DNA of 64,000 nucleotides from JAAUUJ01 sp964392245 (GTDB lineage: Bacteria; Cyanobacteriota; Cyanobacteriia; Thermostichales; Thermostichaceae): the NCBI GenBank assembly GCA_964392245.1, contig CAYMOX010000006.1:1-64000 (forward strand). The letters run 5' to 3'. This document shows, one piece after another, positions 1 to 7,942 of this stretch. Every line of letters begins with the position of its first letter. Position 1 is the stretch's first letter. The notes beneath the pieces are model-generated. The model ran no database searches and was not told where the DNA came from. It saw only the letters and a program-made list of their open reading frames with translations. The position numbers and the translations under genes are program-made.

Positions 1-80
1 CGTGGATGGCGCCGCAGGACCAGCCGCACAAGCGCTTTGTCTTCCCTGAGGAAGTACTGCCTCGCGGTAACGCTCTCTAA
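1..80 (+). CDS. psbD: Photosystem II D2 protein, C-terminal end (partial)
   Basis: The first 80 bases read in frame (complete codons from base 3) as the very conserved D2 C-terminus, including WMAPQDQP and the final FPEEVLPRGNAL before TAA at 78-80. D2 is a reaction-centre core subunit of photosystem II in the thylakoid membrane; its partner CP43 is encoded directly downstream. Only about 26 residues are present because the window starts inside the gene. In most cyanobacteria the psbD 3' end overlaps the psbC start; here psbC starts about 150 bases later. Confidence 0.95.
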   Translation, partial: WMAPQDQPHKRFVFPEEVLPRGNAL

Positions 81-83
81 GTT

Positions 84-166
84 GAACGTGGCTTTTCGTG
101 CTACCGATCCTGACCTAGCAGCACAGTTTCATCTCCTTAATGGAGATATGGAAAGGTAGCACGTTC
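84..166 (+). promoter_or_regulatory. Structured leader between psbD and psbC with competing helices
   Basis: The spacer holds a perfect 9-bp inverted repeat, CGTGCTACC (97-105) with GGTAGCACG (155-163). This encloses a smaller hairpin, ATCTCC (131-136) with GGAGAT (142-147). A second 7-bp pairing, GAACGTG (84-90) with CACGTTC (160-166), shares bases 160-163 with the first stem, so the two helices cannot form together. No coding frame fits here. The pairing is read directly from the sequence; a role in controlling psbC translation or mRNA processing is inference. Confidence 0.5.
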
Positions 167-231
167 CCGTTACACTGTGAATTAAGTTTTGACATCATTG
201 GTCTTTGTTTTGCTTTGGGAGGCTGTCCTCT

Positions 232-1611
232 GTGACAACTGCAACGTTTAATACAGGGATGATGCAGGATCGGACCTACGGCGGATTCGCCTGGTGGGCC
301 GGAAATGCTCGTCTGATCAATCTCTCCGGTCGCCTGTTGGGAGCTCATGTGGCTCATGCAGGCTTGATCGTCTTCTGGGCTGGTGCCATGCTTCTCTTCG
401 AGGTGGCCCACTTTGTTCCTGACAAGCCCATGTACGAACAGGGGCTGATCCTGATGCCCCACGTTGCCACTCTGGGCTATGGAGTTGGTCCGGGTGGTGA
501 GATCATCAACACCTATCCTTTCTTTGTGGTGGGTGTTCTGCACCTGATTTCCTCCGCTGTTCTCGGTTTAGGTGGTATTTACCACGCGATTCGCGGTCCT
601 GAGACGCTGGAGCAGTCCTTTCCCTTCTTTGGCTACGACTGGAAGGACAAGAATAAGATGACCACCATCATCGGCATTCACCTGATCCTGTTGGGTCTGG
701 GAGCTCTGCTACTGGTGGCTAAGGCCATGTTCTTTGGCGGTGTCTACGACACCTGGGCTCCTGGCGGTGGCGATGTGCGTGTGATTACCAACCCCACCCT
801 GGATCCAGCGGTGATCTTTGGTTATCTCACCCGTTCCCCCTTTGGAGGCGAGGGTTGGATTGTCAGCGTAGACAACATGGAAGACATCATTGGGGGCCAC
901 ATCTACATCGGGATCATCTGCATCGCGGGTGGGATCTGGCACATTCTTACCAAGCCCTTTGCCTGGGCTCGCCGTGCCTTCATCTGGTCCGGTGAAGCCT
1001 ATCTTTCCTACAGCCTGGCGGCGGTGTCTCTGATGAGCTTCATCTCCACCTGCTTCATCTGGTTCAACAACACGGCTTACCCCAGTGAATTCTATGGTCC
1101 TACTGGGCCAGAAGCATCTCAGGCTCAGGCTCTCACCTTTGTGATCCGTGACCAGCGTCTGGGTGCCAACATCGGTCAAGCCCAGGGTCCGACAGGCTTG
1201 GGTAAGTATCTGATGCGCTCTCCCACGGGTGAGATCATCTTCGGGGGTGAAACCATGCGCTTCTGGGATGTGCGGGCTCCCTGGAAAGAGCCTCTCCTGG
1301 GTCCCAATGGTCTGGACATTGACAAGCTGAATAATGACATTCAGCCCTGGCAGGCCCGTCGTGCTGTTGAGTACATGACCCATGCTCCGCTGGGTTCCAT
1401 CAACTCTGTGGGCGGGGTGGCCACCGAGGTGAATAGTGTGAACTTTACCAGCCCTCGCAGCTGGCTGTCCGCTCATAACTTCATCCTGGGCTTCCTCTTC
1501 TTCGTCGGTCACCTCTGGCATGCCGGTCGGGCTCGTGCCGCTGCGGCTGGATTTGAGAAAGGGCTCGACCGCGAAACTGAGCCTGTTTACCGGATGGCGG
1601 ATCTGCGCTAA
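232..1611 (+). CDS. psbC: Photosystem II CP43 chlorophyll-binding protein
   Basis: CP43 is the inner antenna of photosystem II and supplies ligands to the oxygen-evolving Mn cluster. The 459-residue product matches family length (about 460). It contains FAWWAGNARLINLSG near the N-terminus, several hydrophobic membrane spans with spaced histidines, and GGETMRFWD in the large lumenal loop, so the Glu and Arg near the Mn4Ca cluster are kept. I chose the GTG at 232 because GGGAGG at 217-222 lies 9 bases upstream and non-ATG starts are common for psbC; the frame stays open upstream to a TTG at 205 that has no such signal. The C-terminus (ending MADLR) and the helix before it differ from typical cyanobacterial CP43, suggesting a somewhat divergent lineage. 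Confidence 0.96.
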   Translation: MTTATFNTGMMQDRTYGGFAWWAGNARLINLSGRLLGAHVAHAGLIVFWAGAMLLFEVAHFVPDKPMYEQGLILMPHVATLGYGVGPGGEIINTYPFFVVGVLHLISSAVLGLGGIYHAIRGPETLEQSFPFFGYDWKDKNKMTTIIGIHLILLGLGALLLVAKAMFFGGVYDTWAPGGGDVRVITNPTLDPAVIFGYLTRSPFGGEGWIVSVDNMEDIIGGHIYIGIICIAGGIWHILTKPFAWARRAFIWSGEAYLSYSLAAVSLMSFISTCFIWFNNTAYPSEFYGPTGPEASQAQALTFVIRDQRLGANIGQAQGPTGLGKYLMRSPTGEIIFGGETMRFWDVRAPWKEPLLGPNGLDIDKLNNDIQPWQARRAVEYMTHAPLGSINSVGGVATEVNSVNFTSPRSWLSAHNFILGFLFFVGHLWHAGRARAAAAGFEKGLDRETEPVYRMADLR

Positions 1612-1633
1612 GCGTCTTCACTTCTTGACTTGC

Positions 1634-1661
1634 AGCCTCTGTGACAACAGGGGCTTTTTTT
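1634..1661 (+). terminator. Rho-independent terminator after psbC
   Basis: AGCCTCTGT (1634-1642) pairs with ACAGGGGCT (1647-1655), with one G-U pair, around the tetraloop GACA. A run of seven T follows (1655-1661). It begins about 20 bases after the psbC stop and is a classic intrinsic terminator ending the psbDC transcript. Confidence 0.9.
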
Positions 1662-1698
1662 ATGGCTTGATGGTAGTGGAAGTCTGAAATGAAAGGCG

Positions 1699-1998
1699 AT
1701 GATGCTGCACGACAGACGGAAAGTACTGGGGGCCTTCCTCTGGATTCTGGTCCTTCAGGATCCCGTTCTAGGCCTTCCGCCTCCAGAAGACACCCCCGAA
1801 GAGATCCTGCGGGCTCAGCCCAATTTGCGCCTGCAATCCCCGCTCGATAATCAACCCCTCAACCCCCAGGATGATGCCCAGCTCCAGGAGGAACTAGCGG
1901 AGCAGCGACAACGGGAGCCAGAGATTGATCCAGAACTGCAGCAGCTGATCTTTCTTCTCCGTCTGCGCAAAGCCTTTCGTTCTCTGCTGGGCTTTTAG
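1699..1998 (+). CDS. Small secreted or membrane-anchored conserved protein, unknown function
   Basis: A 99-residue protein starting with two Met codons (1699 and 1702); the second is better spaced from AAAGG at 1692-1696. Residues 1-25 have basic residues followed by a hydrophobic stretch (LGAFLWILVL), like a signal peptide or signal anchor. The rest is polar and Gln/Glu/Pro-rich, with PPPEDTPEEILR just after the hydrophobic segment, a pattern I associate with small conserved cyanobacterial hypothetical proteins. It lies between the psbC terminator and ispE on the same strand and may be co-transcribed with ispE (72-base gap). No function can be given. Confidence 0.7.
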   Translation: MMLHDRRKVLGAFLWILVLQDPVLGLPPPEDTPEEILRAQPNLRLQSPLDNQPLNPQDDAQLQEELAEQRQREPEIDPELQQLIFLLRLRKAFRSLLGF

Positions 1999-2069
1999 GG
2001 ATCTGGGGGATGAATACCGATCAGCCCCTGTGAGAAACTGAGGAGACTACATGGAGGGATCCAAGCACG

Positions 2070-2966
2070 ATGCAGTCCTGTACCCTGGCGGCCCGCGCCA
2101 AGATCAACCTGTATTTAGAAATTCTAGGACAGCGGGCCGATGGCTACCATGAGGTGGCGATGGTGCTCCAGAGTGTGGATCTAGCGGATCACCTGCACCT
2201 GACCTTGACCGACAGTGATATTCAGTTGCAATGCGCCCATCCGGATGTTCCCCTCGATCACCAGAATCTTGCTTACCGGGCGGCCCACCTCTTGCGTTCC
2301 ACTTACCACTGTCCCGGAGGCGTGAATATTCACATTGAGAAACGCATTCCGGTGGCAGCGGGGCTGGCGGGCGGATCCACCAATGCCGCGGCGGTGCTGG
2401 TGGGGTTAAACCAGTTGTGGGGGCTGGGGCTGATCACCGCTGATCTCCAAACCCTGGCGGCGCAGCTGGGATCGGATGTGCCCTTTTGCATTTCTGGGGG
2501 GACTCAGCTGGCCACGGGGAGAGGGGAAGTGCTGGAGCCGTTGCTGGATCTGGGGGAAGTGCCGCTGGTGCTGGCTAAGGCCCGATCTCTGTCTATTTCC
2601 ACGGCCTGGGCTTACCGGGCTTTTCACGAATTCCCCCAGACCTCGCTCTCCCCTCAGCAGCGTAACCAGATGCTGCAAACTCTCAACGTTCAACACCTGA
2701 GCGACATTGCCCAGCACCTCCACAATGATCTGGAAAAGCCTGTCCTGGCCCAACATCCACAGGTCGCCCACCTGAAGCAGCGCCTCAAGGAGCTGGGAGC
2801 TCTGGGCAGTATGATGTCCGGGTCTGGACCCACTGTCTTTGGATTGATGCCCTCTGCGGAAGTGGCGGAAAAGGTAGCAACAACCTTACTGCAGGAGGAT
2901 CCGGATCTGGAGGTGTTTGCCACCCACACTGCTCCCACTGGCATCAGTCTGTATCTGGAGGATTAA
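2070..2966 (+). CDS. ispE: 4-diphosphocytidyl-2-C-methyl-D-erythritol kinase
   Basis: IspE phosphorylates CDP-methylerythritol with ATP in the plastid/bacterial MEP route to isoprenoids, which feeds carotenoid, phytol and quinone synthesis. The 298-residue protein has the GHMP-kinase features in order: AKINLYLEI with ADGYHE at the N-terminus (substrate binding, catalytic Lys), the ATP loop PVAAGLAGGSTNAAA near residue 95, GSDVPFC carrying the catalytic Asp near residue 138, and the C-terminal GSMMSGSGPTVFG loop. Length is normal for the family. The ATG at 2070 starts right at the family N-terminus; upstream signals are weak (GGAGG-like at 2053-2057). Confidence 0.95.
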   Translation: MQSCTLAARAKINLYLEILGQRADGYHEVAMVLQSVDLADHLHLTLTDSDIQLQCAHPDVPLDHQNLAYRAAHLLRSTYHCPGGVNIHIEKRIPVAAGLAGGSTNAAAVLVGLNQLWGLGLITADLQTLAAQLGSDVPFCISGGTQLATGRGEVLEPLLDLGEVPLVLAKARSLSISTAWAYRAFHEFPQTSLSPQQRNQMLQTLNVQHLSDIAQHLHNDLEKPVLAQHPQVAHLKQRLKELGALGSMMSGSGPTVFGLMPSAEVAEKVATTLLQEDPDLEVFATHTAPTGISLYLED

Positions 2967-3033
2967 GCCCACGCTGGGGATAGTGGTGCCCTCTGGCTTG
3001 TCAGGGGCTATGGGCCTATGTACACTCCATATT

Positions 3034-3046
3034 TAGCAGTCTGCTA
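3034..3046. promoter_or_regulatory. Palindrome upstream of the DNA-end-processing operon
   Basis: TAGCAG (3034-3039) and CTGCTA (3041-3046) form a perfect 6-bp inverted repeat around one base. It lies 37 bases before the GTG chosen for the Mre11-like gene, in the only spacer (2967-3082) that could hold the operon promoter. It could be an operator. It does not match the LexA box patterns I know, so no regulator is proposed. Confidence 0.25.
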
Positions 3047-3082
3047 CACTTGTGGGCAATTTGCGAGAGGATAGCTTCCATC

Positions 3083-4369
3083 GTGACACCAGCAGGAGCG
3101 ACATTTCTGCATGTGGCAGATGTCCATCTGGGCTTTGACCGCTATGACAGCCCGGAGCGCTCTCGGGACTTTTACCTGGCTTTTTGTGATCTGCTGCATC
3201 AGTATGCGGTGGACAAAGCCGTTGACTTTGTGCTGATCGCCGGGGATTTGTTCGAGTACCGCTCGATCCTGCCGAATGTGCTCAACCAGGCAGAAAGCGC
3301 GTTAAATCTGTTGAAGCAGGCGGGGATCCCGGTACTGGCAATTGAGGGGAACCATGACAGTCGGCCCTACGGGGTTAAAACCAGCTGGCTGCGCTACCTG
3401 GCGGATCATGATTTCCTGATGTTGTTGGAGCCGGAGTTCACACCCGAGGGACTGCAGTTAGCACCTTGGGATCCCCAGCGAAAACGGGGGGGCTATGTCG
3501 ATCTGGACTGTGGTGTGCGGGTGGTGGGATCCAGCTGGTTTGGGGCCTCGGCACCCCGATCGATTCAATCCCTGGCGGCAGCCATTGCCACCTTGCCTGC
3601 ACGGGATGGCAGCACGATCCTGATGTTTCACCATGGTCTGGAGGGACAGATCGCCCGCTACAGTGGTGCCCTTCGCTACGCTGATCTCTTGCCATTGCAA
3701 CAGGCGGGGGTGAACTATCTGGCCCTGGGACACATCCATAAAAGCTACACGGCGGAGGGCTGGATCTATAACCCTGGATCTGTTGAAGCCAACAGCATGG
3801 CGGAAACGGAATACGAGCGAGGTGCTTTTCTGGTTCGGGTGGAGGGGGAGCAGATCCAGGCGGAGCTGGTCAAAGACTACTATCAACGTCCCTGCTATCG
3901 CCTGCAGGTGGAGGCCCAGGGTCGGGAAACCCCACAACAGATCCAGGAGGCAACTCTGGCCCTGATCCAAGCACAGAATTGGGAGGTGTCGGTGGCTCCG
4001 ATTGTGGAGGTGAAGCTGGTGGGCACGGTGGGGTTTGCTCGCCATGAACTGGATCAGCGCCAGCTGCAGCAGCAGATTCAAGCCAGGACAGGGGCGCTGC
4101 GGGCCTTTTTTCGGTTTGAGGCAGACAGCCTGGACTACAACACCGTGGCTCAATCGGCAGATCCAGAACAGCGAGGCGCGATCGAGGAACAGGTGTTTAC
4201 CGATCTCCTGGCCAGTCAGTCCCGCTACCGTGCCCACAGTGGTGCTCTAGCCAAACTGCTCCTGGCGCTAAAGGAGATGGTTCTGGAGGAACAACCGGAG
4301 GAAAACCTGTATCAGCACCTGCGGCAATCCTATGCAGATCTACATGATCTGAATCAAGAGGAGGACTGA
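3083..4369 (+). CDS. Mre11/SbcD-like DNA repair nuclease (calcineurin-like phosphoesterase)
   Basis: Predicted Mn-dependent nuclease subunit that trims DNA ends with the Rad50-like ATPase encoded next. The phosphoesterase motifs occur in order: DVHLG (Asp13, His15), GDLF (Asp55), EGNHDSRP near residue 95, FHHG, and GHIHKS. A cap/C-terminal region follows to residue 428. The start is taken as GTG 3083, a few residues before the first beta strand, with GAGAGG upstream; the frame also opens at a TTG at 3050 lacking support. The stop TGA is immediately followed by the GTG of the Rad50 gene with zero spacing, strongly suggesting translational coupling. First gene of a five-gene operon with nurA and herA homologues. 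Confidence 0.9.
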   Translation: MTPAGATFLHVADVHLGFDRYDSPERSRDFYLAFCDLLHQYAVDKAVDFVLIAGDLFEYRSILPNVLNQAESALNLLKQAGIPVLAIEGNHDSRPYGVKTSWLRYLADHDFLMLLEPEFTPEGLQLAPWDPQRKRGGYVDLDCGVRVVGSSWFGASAPRSIQSLAAAIATLPARDGSTILMFHHGLEGQIARYSGALRYADLLPLQQAGVNYLALGHIHKSYTAEGWIYNPGSVEANSMAETEYERGAFLVRVEGEQIQAELVKDYYQRPCYRLQVEAQGRETPQQIQEATLALIQAQNWEVSVAPIVEVKLVGTVGFARHELDQRQLQQQIQARTGALRAFFRFEADSLDYNTVAQSADPEQRGAIEEQVFTDLLASQSRYRAHSGALAKLLLALKEMVLEEQPEENLYQHLRQSYADLHDLNQEED

Positions 4370-7300
4370 GTGCGGATCCTCTCGGTGGCTCTAAAGAATT
4401 TTAAGTCCCATGCCAATAGTTACTTCCAGTTTGAGGGAGGGATCAATGCCATCTGTGGTGAAAACGGAGCTGGCAAAACCAGCATTTTAGAGGCCATTGC
4501 CTGGGTTTTATTTGACACCACTCCCTACACCAAGGAAGAACTGATCCGCTCTGGAGCCACTGCTGCTCAGGTGGCCGTGCAACTGGTTTCGGCTTGGGAT
4601 GAACGCACCTATGAAGTTAGACGCCACACCACCACGGGCTACGTCATTTACGATCCGCAGTTACACGTGCGACTGGATCATGAACTGAAGCAGGATGTCT
4701 TGAAGTGGCTGCGCCAGCAGATGGGGATCCCCGAAGGCACCGATCTCTCCCGTCTGTTTACCACCACATTAGGGGTGCCACAGGGTCTGTTTACCTCTGA
4801 TTTCCTGAAGCCACCGCGGGAACGCAAAGAGACCTTTGATCGGATTCTGAAGGTGGAGGAATACCAGCGCCTGTTTCGGGATCTGCTCAATTTACAGCGC
4901 TACAGCGAGGGCCAGGTCAACAACGGTCAGCATCAGGTGGAATTGCTGCAGGTGCAACTGCAGGACTGGGATCCTTTGCAGGCAGAGGCCACGCGCTTGC
5001 AGCAGGAGGAGCAAGCCCTCAATCAGGCGCTGGAACACCAGCAGCTCACCCTAGCTCAGTTGAGTGGGGAACTGGCACAACTCCAGATCCAGGAACAGCA
5101 ACTTCAGCAACTTCAGGATCGCTGGCAGTCTCTGCAACAAACCCTGGCGGTGCAGACATTTCAGGTGCAACAGGCAGAAGCAGCCCTGGCGGCAGCCACC
5201 ACTGCTCAATCCGAGACAGAGTCCAGTCGAGAGGGATTCCAGCGTTTCCAGGAAGCCGAGAAGCAGTTACAGCGCCTGCATCAGCAATGGCACCAGCGGC
5301 ACCAGCTCTTACAGCGGCAGCAGCACTTGTGGGAACAGGATCGCCAGATCCAGAGGGAGGCGATTCGACTGCAGGAACGGCTGGATCGACTGCAGCAGGT
5401 CAAAGAGACGATTGCACAGTTGCACCCCCAGGCCCAGGAACAGCAGCAACTGCAGGCCCAACAGCAGCAACTCACCCAGGGGGCCGCCGATCTCACCCAG
5501 CAACAGCAGGCGTATCAACTGCTGCGCACCCAGTGGGAGGCCCAGCGCCAGCACTGTCGGCAGTGGAGTCAGGCGGTGGCGGAAGCCCAGGCTGCCCAGC
5601 ACACCTGTCAAGAGGCGGAGGCAGGATATCAGGCGTTTCTGCAGGCAGAGGCAGCCCTGAGCGATCTGGAAAAGGCCCAACAACAGCGGCAACAGCTTCT
5701 GAAACAACGGCAAGAACAGCAGAGTGAGATCCACCAGGTGCAGGTGCAGCAGGCCGGACTGCAGGAACAGCGACAGCGCTTTGCACAGCTGGAGGAGGAT
5801 ATCAACCGTTTACAACCCTTGATCCAGCAGCAACAGGACTGGGAAGGCAAACAACAGCAGTGGCAACAGCAGCTGCAGCAATTTGAGACCCTGCAATTCC
5901 AGCTGGAACAGAAGCAGCAGGAGATCCAGAAAGTCCAGCAGCGGCTGCAGGAACTGGATCCCTTAATTCAGCAGCGGTTGCAGCTCCAGACTGAGATTGC
6001 ACGCCTTCCCGAGTGGGAGCAGCAATTAGACCGCATCCGAGCCCAGATCAGTCGGGTGGCCGCCGCCCAGCAATTTCAGGGGGAACTGCACCAGATCCTG
6101 CAGGAGGGGCAGCACCATTTAGGCCAGCAGGAGCACCAGATCCAGAGCATTCTCCAGACGTTGCACCAGCTTCAGCAAGACTTCCCCCTGCTCCAGACCC
6201 CGTTAGCCCCCATCCCCGAAGTGCTTGCCCAGAGCAGTGGCCTCACCCGGCATGTTCTTCAGCAGTTGCACCAGATCCTGCAAGATCTCTCACGGCAGGT
6301 GTCAGAGGAAAAGTTACGGCAACAGCAACAGGATCTTCAGGACAACCTGCATCGCTGTTACCAGCACCAGGCTTTGGTGGCCTACCTGCCCACGCTGCAG
6401 AGGGAGCAGGGGGAGCTGCAAACCCATCTCAGGGGCTTGAAAGAGCAGATAGAGGATCTGGAATGGCAGCTGGAGGCCCGGCCCACCCTGGTGAGACACC
6501 TGCAAGAGGCTCAGTCGGCTCTGGATCGATTGCAGGATCCGCGGGCGCAGATGCAGGTACGACAGCAGGAGTTGCAGCACCGTCCCCAGGGGGAAGAACA
6601 GTGGCAACAGCTGCAACAGCGTTTACAGGATCTACAAAACACCCTGCAGGCGCTGGACTCCGAGTGCCAAGCCACCGCCACGGTGGAGACTGAGATCCAG
6701 CAGCAGCAGCAGCTTCGGCAGCAACACCAGGCGGATCAACAGCGCTATTTGCAGGCCCAGGCCCAGGCCACACTCCTAACCGAACGCCAGCGGGAGTTGC
6801 AGCAGGCAGAACAGCAATTGCAGGCAATTGAAAAGCAGGGAAAGCAGGCCCAGACCACCCTGGTAACGCTGCAGGAGCAGGTGGGATCTCTGGAGGACAT
6901 CAGCCAGCGCCAGGCTCAGATCAACGCCAGGCTGCAGGAATTGCGGGATCCCGTGAACCAGATCCTGCGTCTTCAGGAGGAATTGCAGCAGCAACCGGAG
7001 CTGCAAAAACAAGCTCAACAGGTGCAGGAGCAGATCCAGGCGTCGCAGGTGCAGTTACAGGCCCTGGAGCAGGAATTGAGTGTCTTCTCCGGTCTAGATC
7101 AAGCGCTGCAGGAGCACCAAGACCAGCTGGAGCGCCATCGTCCCGATTATGAACGTCATCTCAAAGCAGTGGAGGTGGCCGCCACCCTTTCCACCTGTCA
7201 GCAAACCCTGCAGGATCAGCAGGTCAAACATCAGGAGTTGCTCAGCCAATCTCGGCAGCTGCAGGAGCAATGGCAGGCCCTGGAACAACTCTACAGTGCC

Positions 7301-7942
7301 GAACGACATGAACAGGTAAAAGCCGCCCATCAGCAGGGGGAGGGGGAACAGATCCGCATCAGTACCCAACTCCAGTCCATCCGGCCTCAATTGCAGAAGG
7401 TGAAGACCCAGCTCCAGTACCTGGAAGCGGTGAACCAGCAGCTGCGACACCAGGAAACCGAACTGAAAAGCCAGGAAAAATTGCATCGCTTCATCAAAAC
7501 TATCCGCGAAGTTTATAAAAAGGCGGGGCCTCGCATTACCCAGCTCTACCTCCAGTCCATAAACCAGGTGGCGGATCAGCTTTTTCGCGAGATTCTCAAC
7601 CGTCCTAACGTGGCCCTGGCCTGGGAAGCTGACTACGACATTACCGTGCAGGAGGGAGGACAACCGAAACGCCGCTTTGTCAGTCTCTCGGGGGGAGAAC
7701 AGATGTGTGCTGCCCTAGCCGTGCGTCTGGCTCTGCTCAAGGTGCTAGGGGATCTAGATATTGCCTTTTTTGATGAGCCCACCACCAACATGGATCAGAC
7801 GCGGCGACAACGCTTAGCAGAAGCCATCAGCGGCATCCGTGCGTTTGAACAGGTGTTCGTGATTAGCCACGACGACACCTTTGAACAGATCACCGAGCAT
7901 GTGATTCGTGTGGAACGGGGGGATAACCACCATGGTGATTAG
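4370..7942 (+). CDS. Rad50/SbcC-like SMC-family ATPase, extremely Gln-rich, no zinc hook
   Basis: An 1190-residue partner of the Mre11-like nuclease. The N-terminal ATPase half has GENGAGKTS (Walker A, from Gly30). The C-terminal half has SLSGGEQM (signature, from Ser1105) and IAFFDEPTTNMD (Walker B, about 1131). Between them lie some 1000 residues of heptad-like, Gln/Leu/Glu-dominated sequence forming two long coiled-coil arms. A Pro-rich break (near LLQTPLAPIPEVL, about residue 610) is the likely apex. Rad50 and E. coli SbcC carry a CxxC zinc hook there; no CxxC pair exists anywhere in this protein. The start is GTG 4370, directly after the upstream stop. The C-terminus overlaps the next gene by 11 bases. 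Confidence 0.9.
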   Translation: MRILSVALKNFKSHANSYFQFEGGINAICGENGAGKTSILEAIAWVLFDTTPYTKEELIRSGATAAQVAVQLVSAWDERTYEVRRHTTTGYVIYDPQLHVRLDHELKQDVLKWLRQQMGIPEGTDLSRLFTTTLGVPQGLFTSDFLKPPRERKETFDRILKVEEYQRLFRDLLNLQRYSEGQVNNGQHQVELLQVQLQDWDPLQAEATRLQQEEQALNQALEHQQLTLAQLSGELAQLQIQEQQLQQLQDRWQSLQQTLAVQTFQVQQAEAALAAATTAQSETESSREGFQRFQEAEKQLQRLHQQWHQRHQLLQRQQHLWEQDRQIQREAIRLQERLDRLQQVKETIAQLHPQAQEQQQLQAQQQQLTQGAADLTQQQQAYQLLRTQWEAQRQHCRQWSQAVAEAQAAQHTCQEAEAGYQAFLQAEAALSDLEKAQQQRQQLLKQRQEQQSEIHQVQVQQAGLQEQRQRFAQLEEDINRLQPLIQQQQDWEGKQQQWQQQLQQFETLQFQLEQKQQEIQKVQQRLQELDPLIQQRLQLQTEIARLPEWEQQLDRIRAQISRVAAAQQFQGELHQILQEGQHHLGQQEHQIQSILQTLHQLQQDFPLLQTPLAPIPEVLAQSSGLTRHVLQQLHQILQDLSRQVSEEKLRQQQQDLQDNLHRCYQHQALVAYLPTLQREQGELQTHLRGLKEQIEDLEWQLEARPTLVRHLQEAQSALDRLQDPRAQMQVRQQELQHRPQGEEQWQQLQQRLQDLQNTLQALDSECQATATVETEIQQQQQLRQQHQADQQRYLQAQAQATLLTERQRELQQAEQQLQAIEKQGKQAQTTLVTLQEQVGSLEDISQRQAQINARLQELRDPVNQILRLQEELQQQPELQKQAQQVQEQIQASQVQLQALEQELSVFSGLDQALQEHQDQLERHRPDYERHLKAVEVAATLSTCQQTLQDQQVKHQELLSQSRQLQEQWQALEQLYSAERHEQVKAAHQQGEGEQIRISTQLQSIRPQLQKVKTQLQYLEAVNQQLRHQETELKSQEKLHRFIKTIREVYKKAGPRITQLYLQSINQVADQLFREILNRPNVALAWEADYDITVQEGGQPKRRFVSLSGGEQMCAALAVRLALLKVLGDLDIAFFDEPTTNMDQTRRQRLAEAISGIRAFEQVFVISHDDTFEQITEHVIRVERGDNHHGD

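Noticed and set aside
205..231. TTG start nine codons upstream for psbC
   Set aside because: No Shine-Dalgarno; GTG 232 has GGGAGG at ideal distance and gives the family length.
709..1521. Long open frame antisense to psbC
   Set aside because: Shadow of the highly constrained psbC codons; no ribosome site, no recognisable domains, low-complexity composition.
5064..6827. Several open frames on both strands inside the Rad50-like gene
   Set aside because: CAG/CTG-rich coiled-coil codons give open Ser/Arg, Ala/Pro and Leu/Cys-rich shadow frames; none has a start signal or domain.
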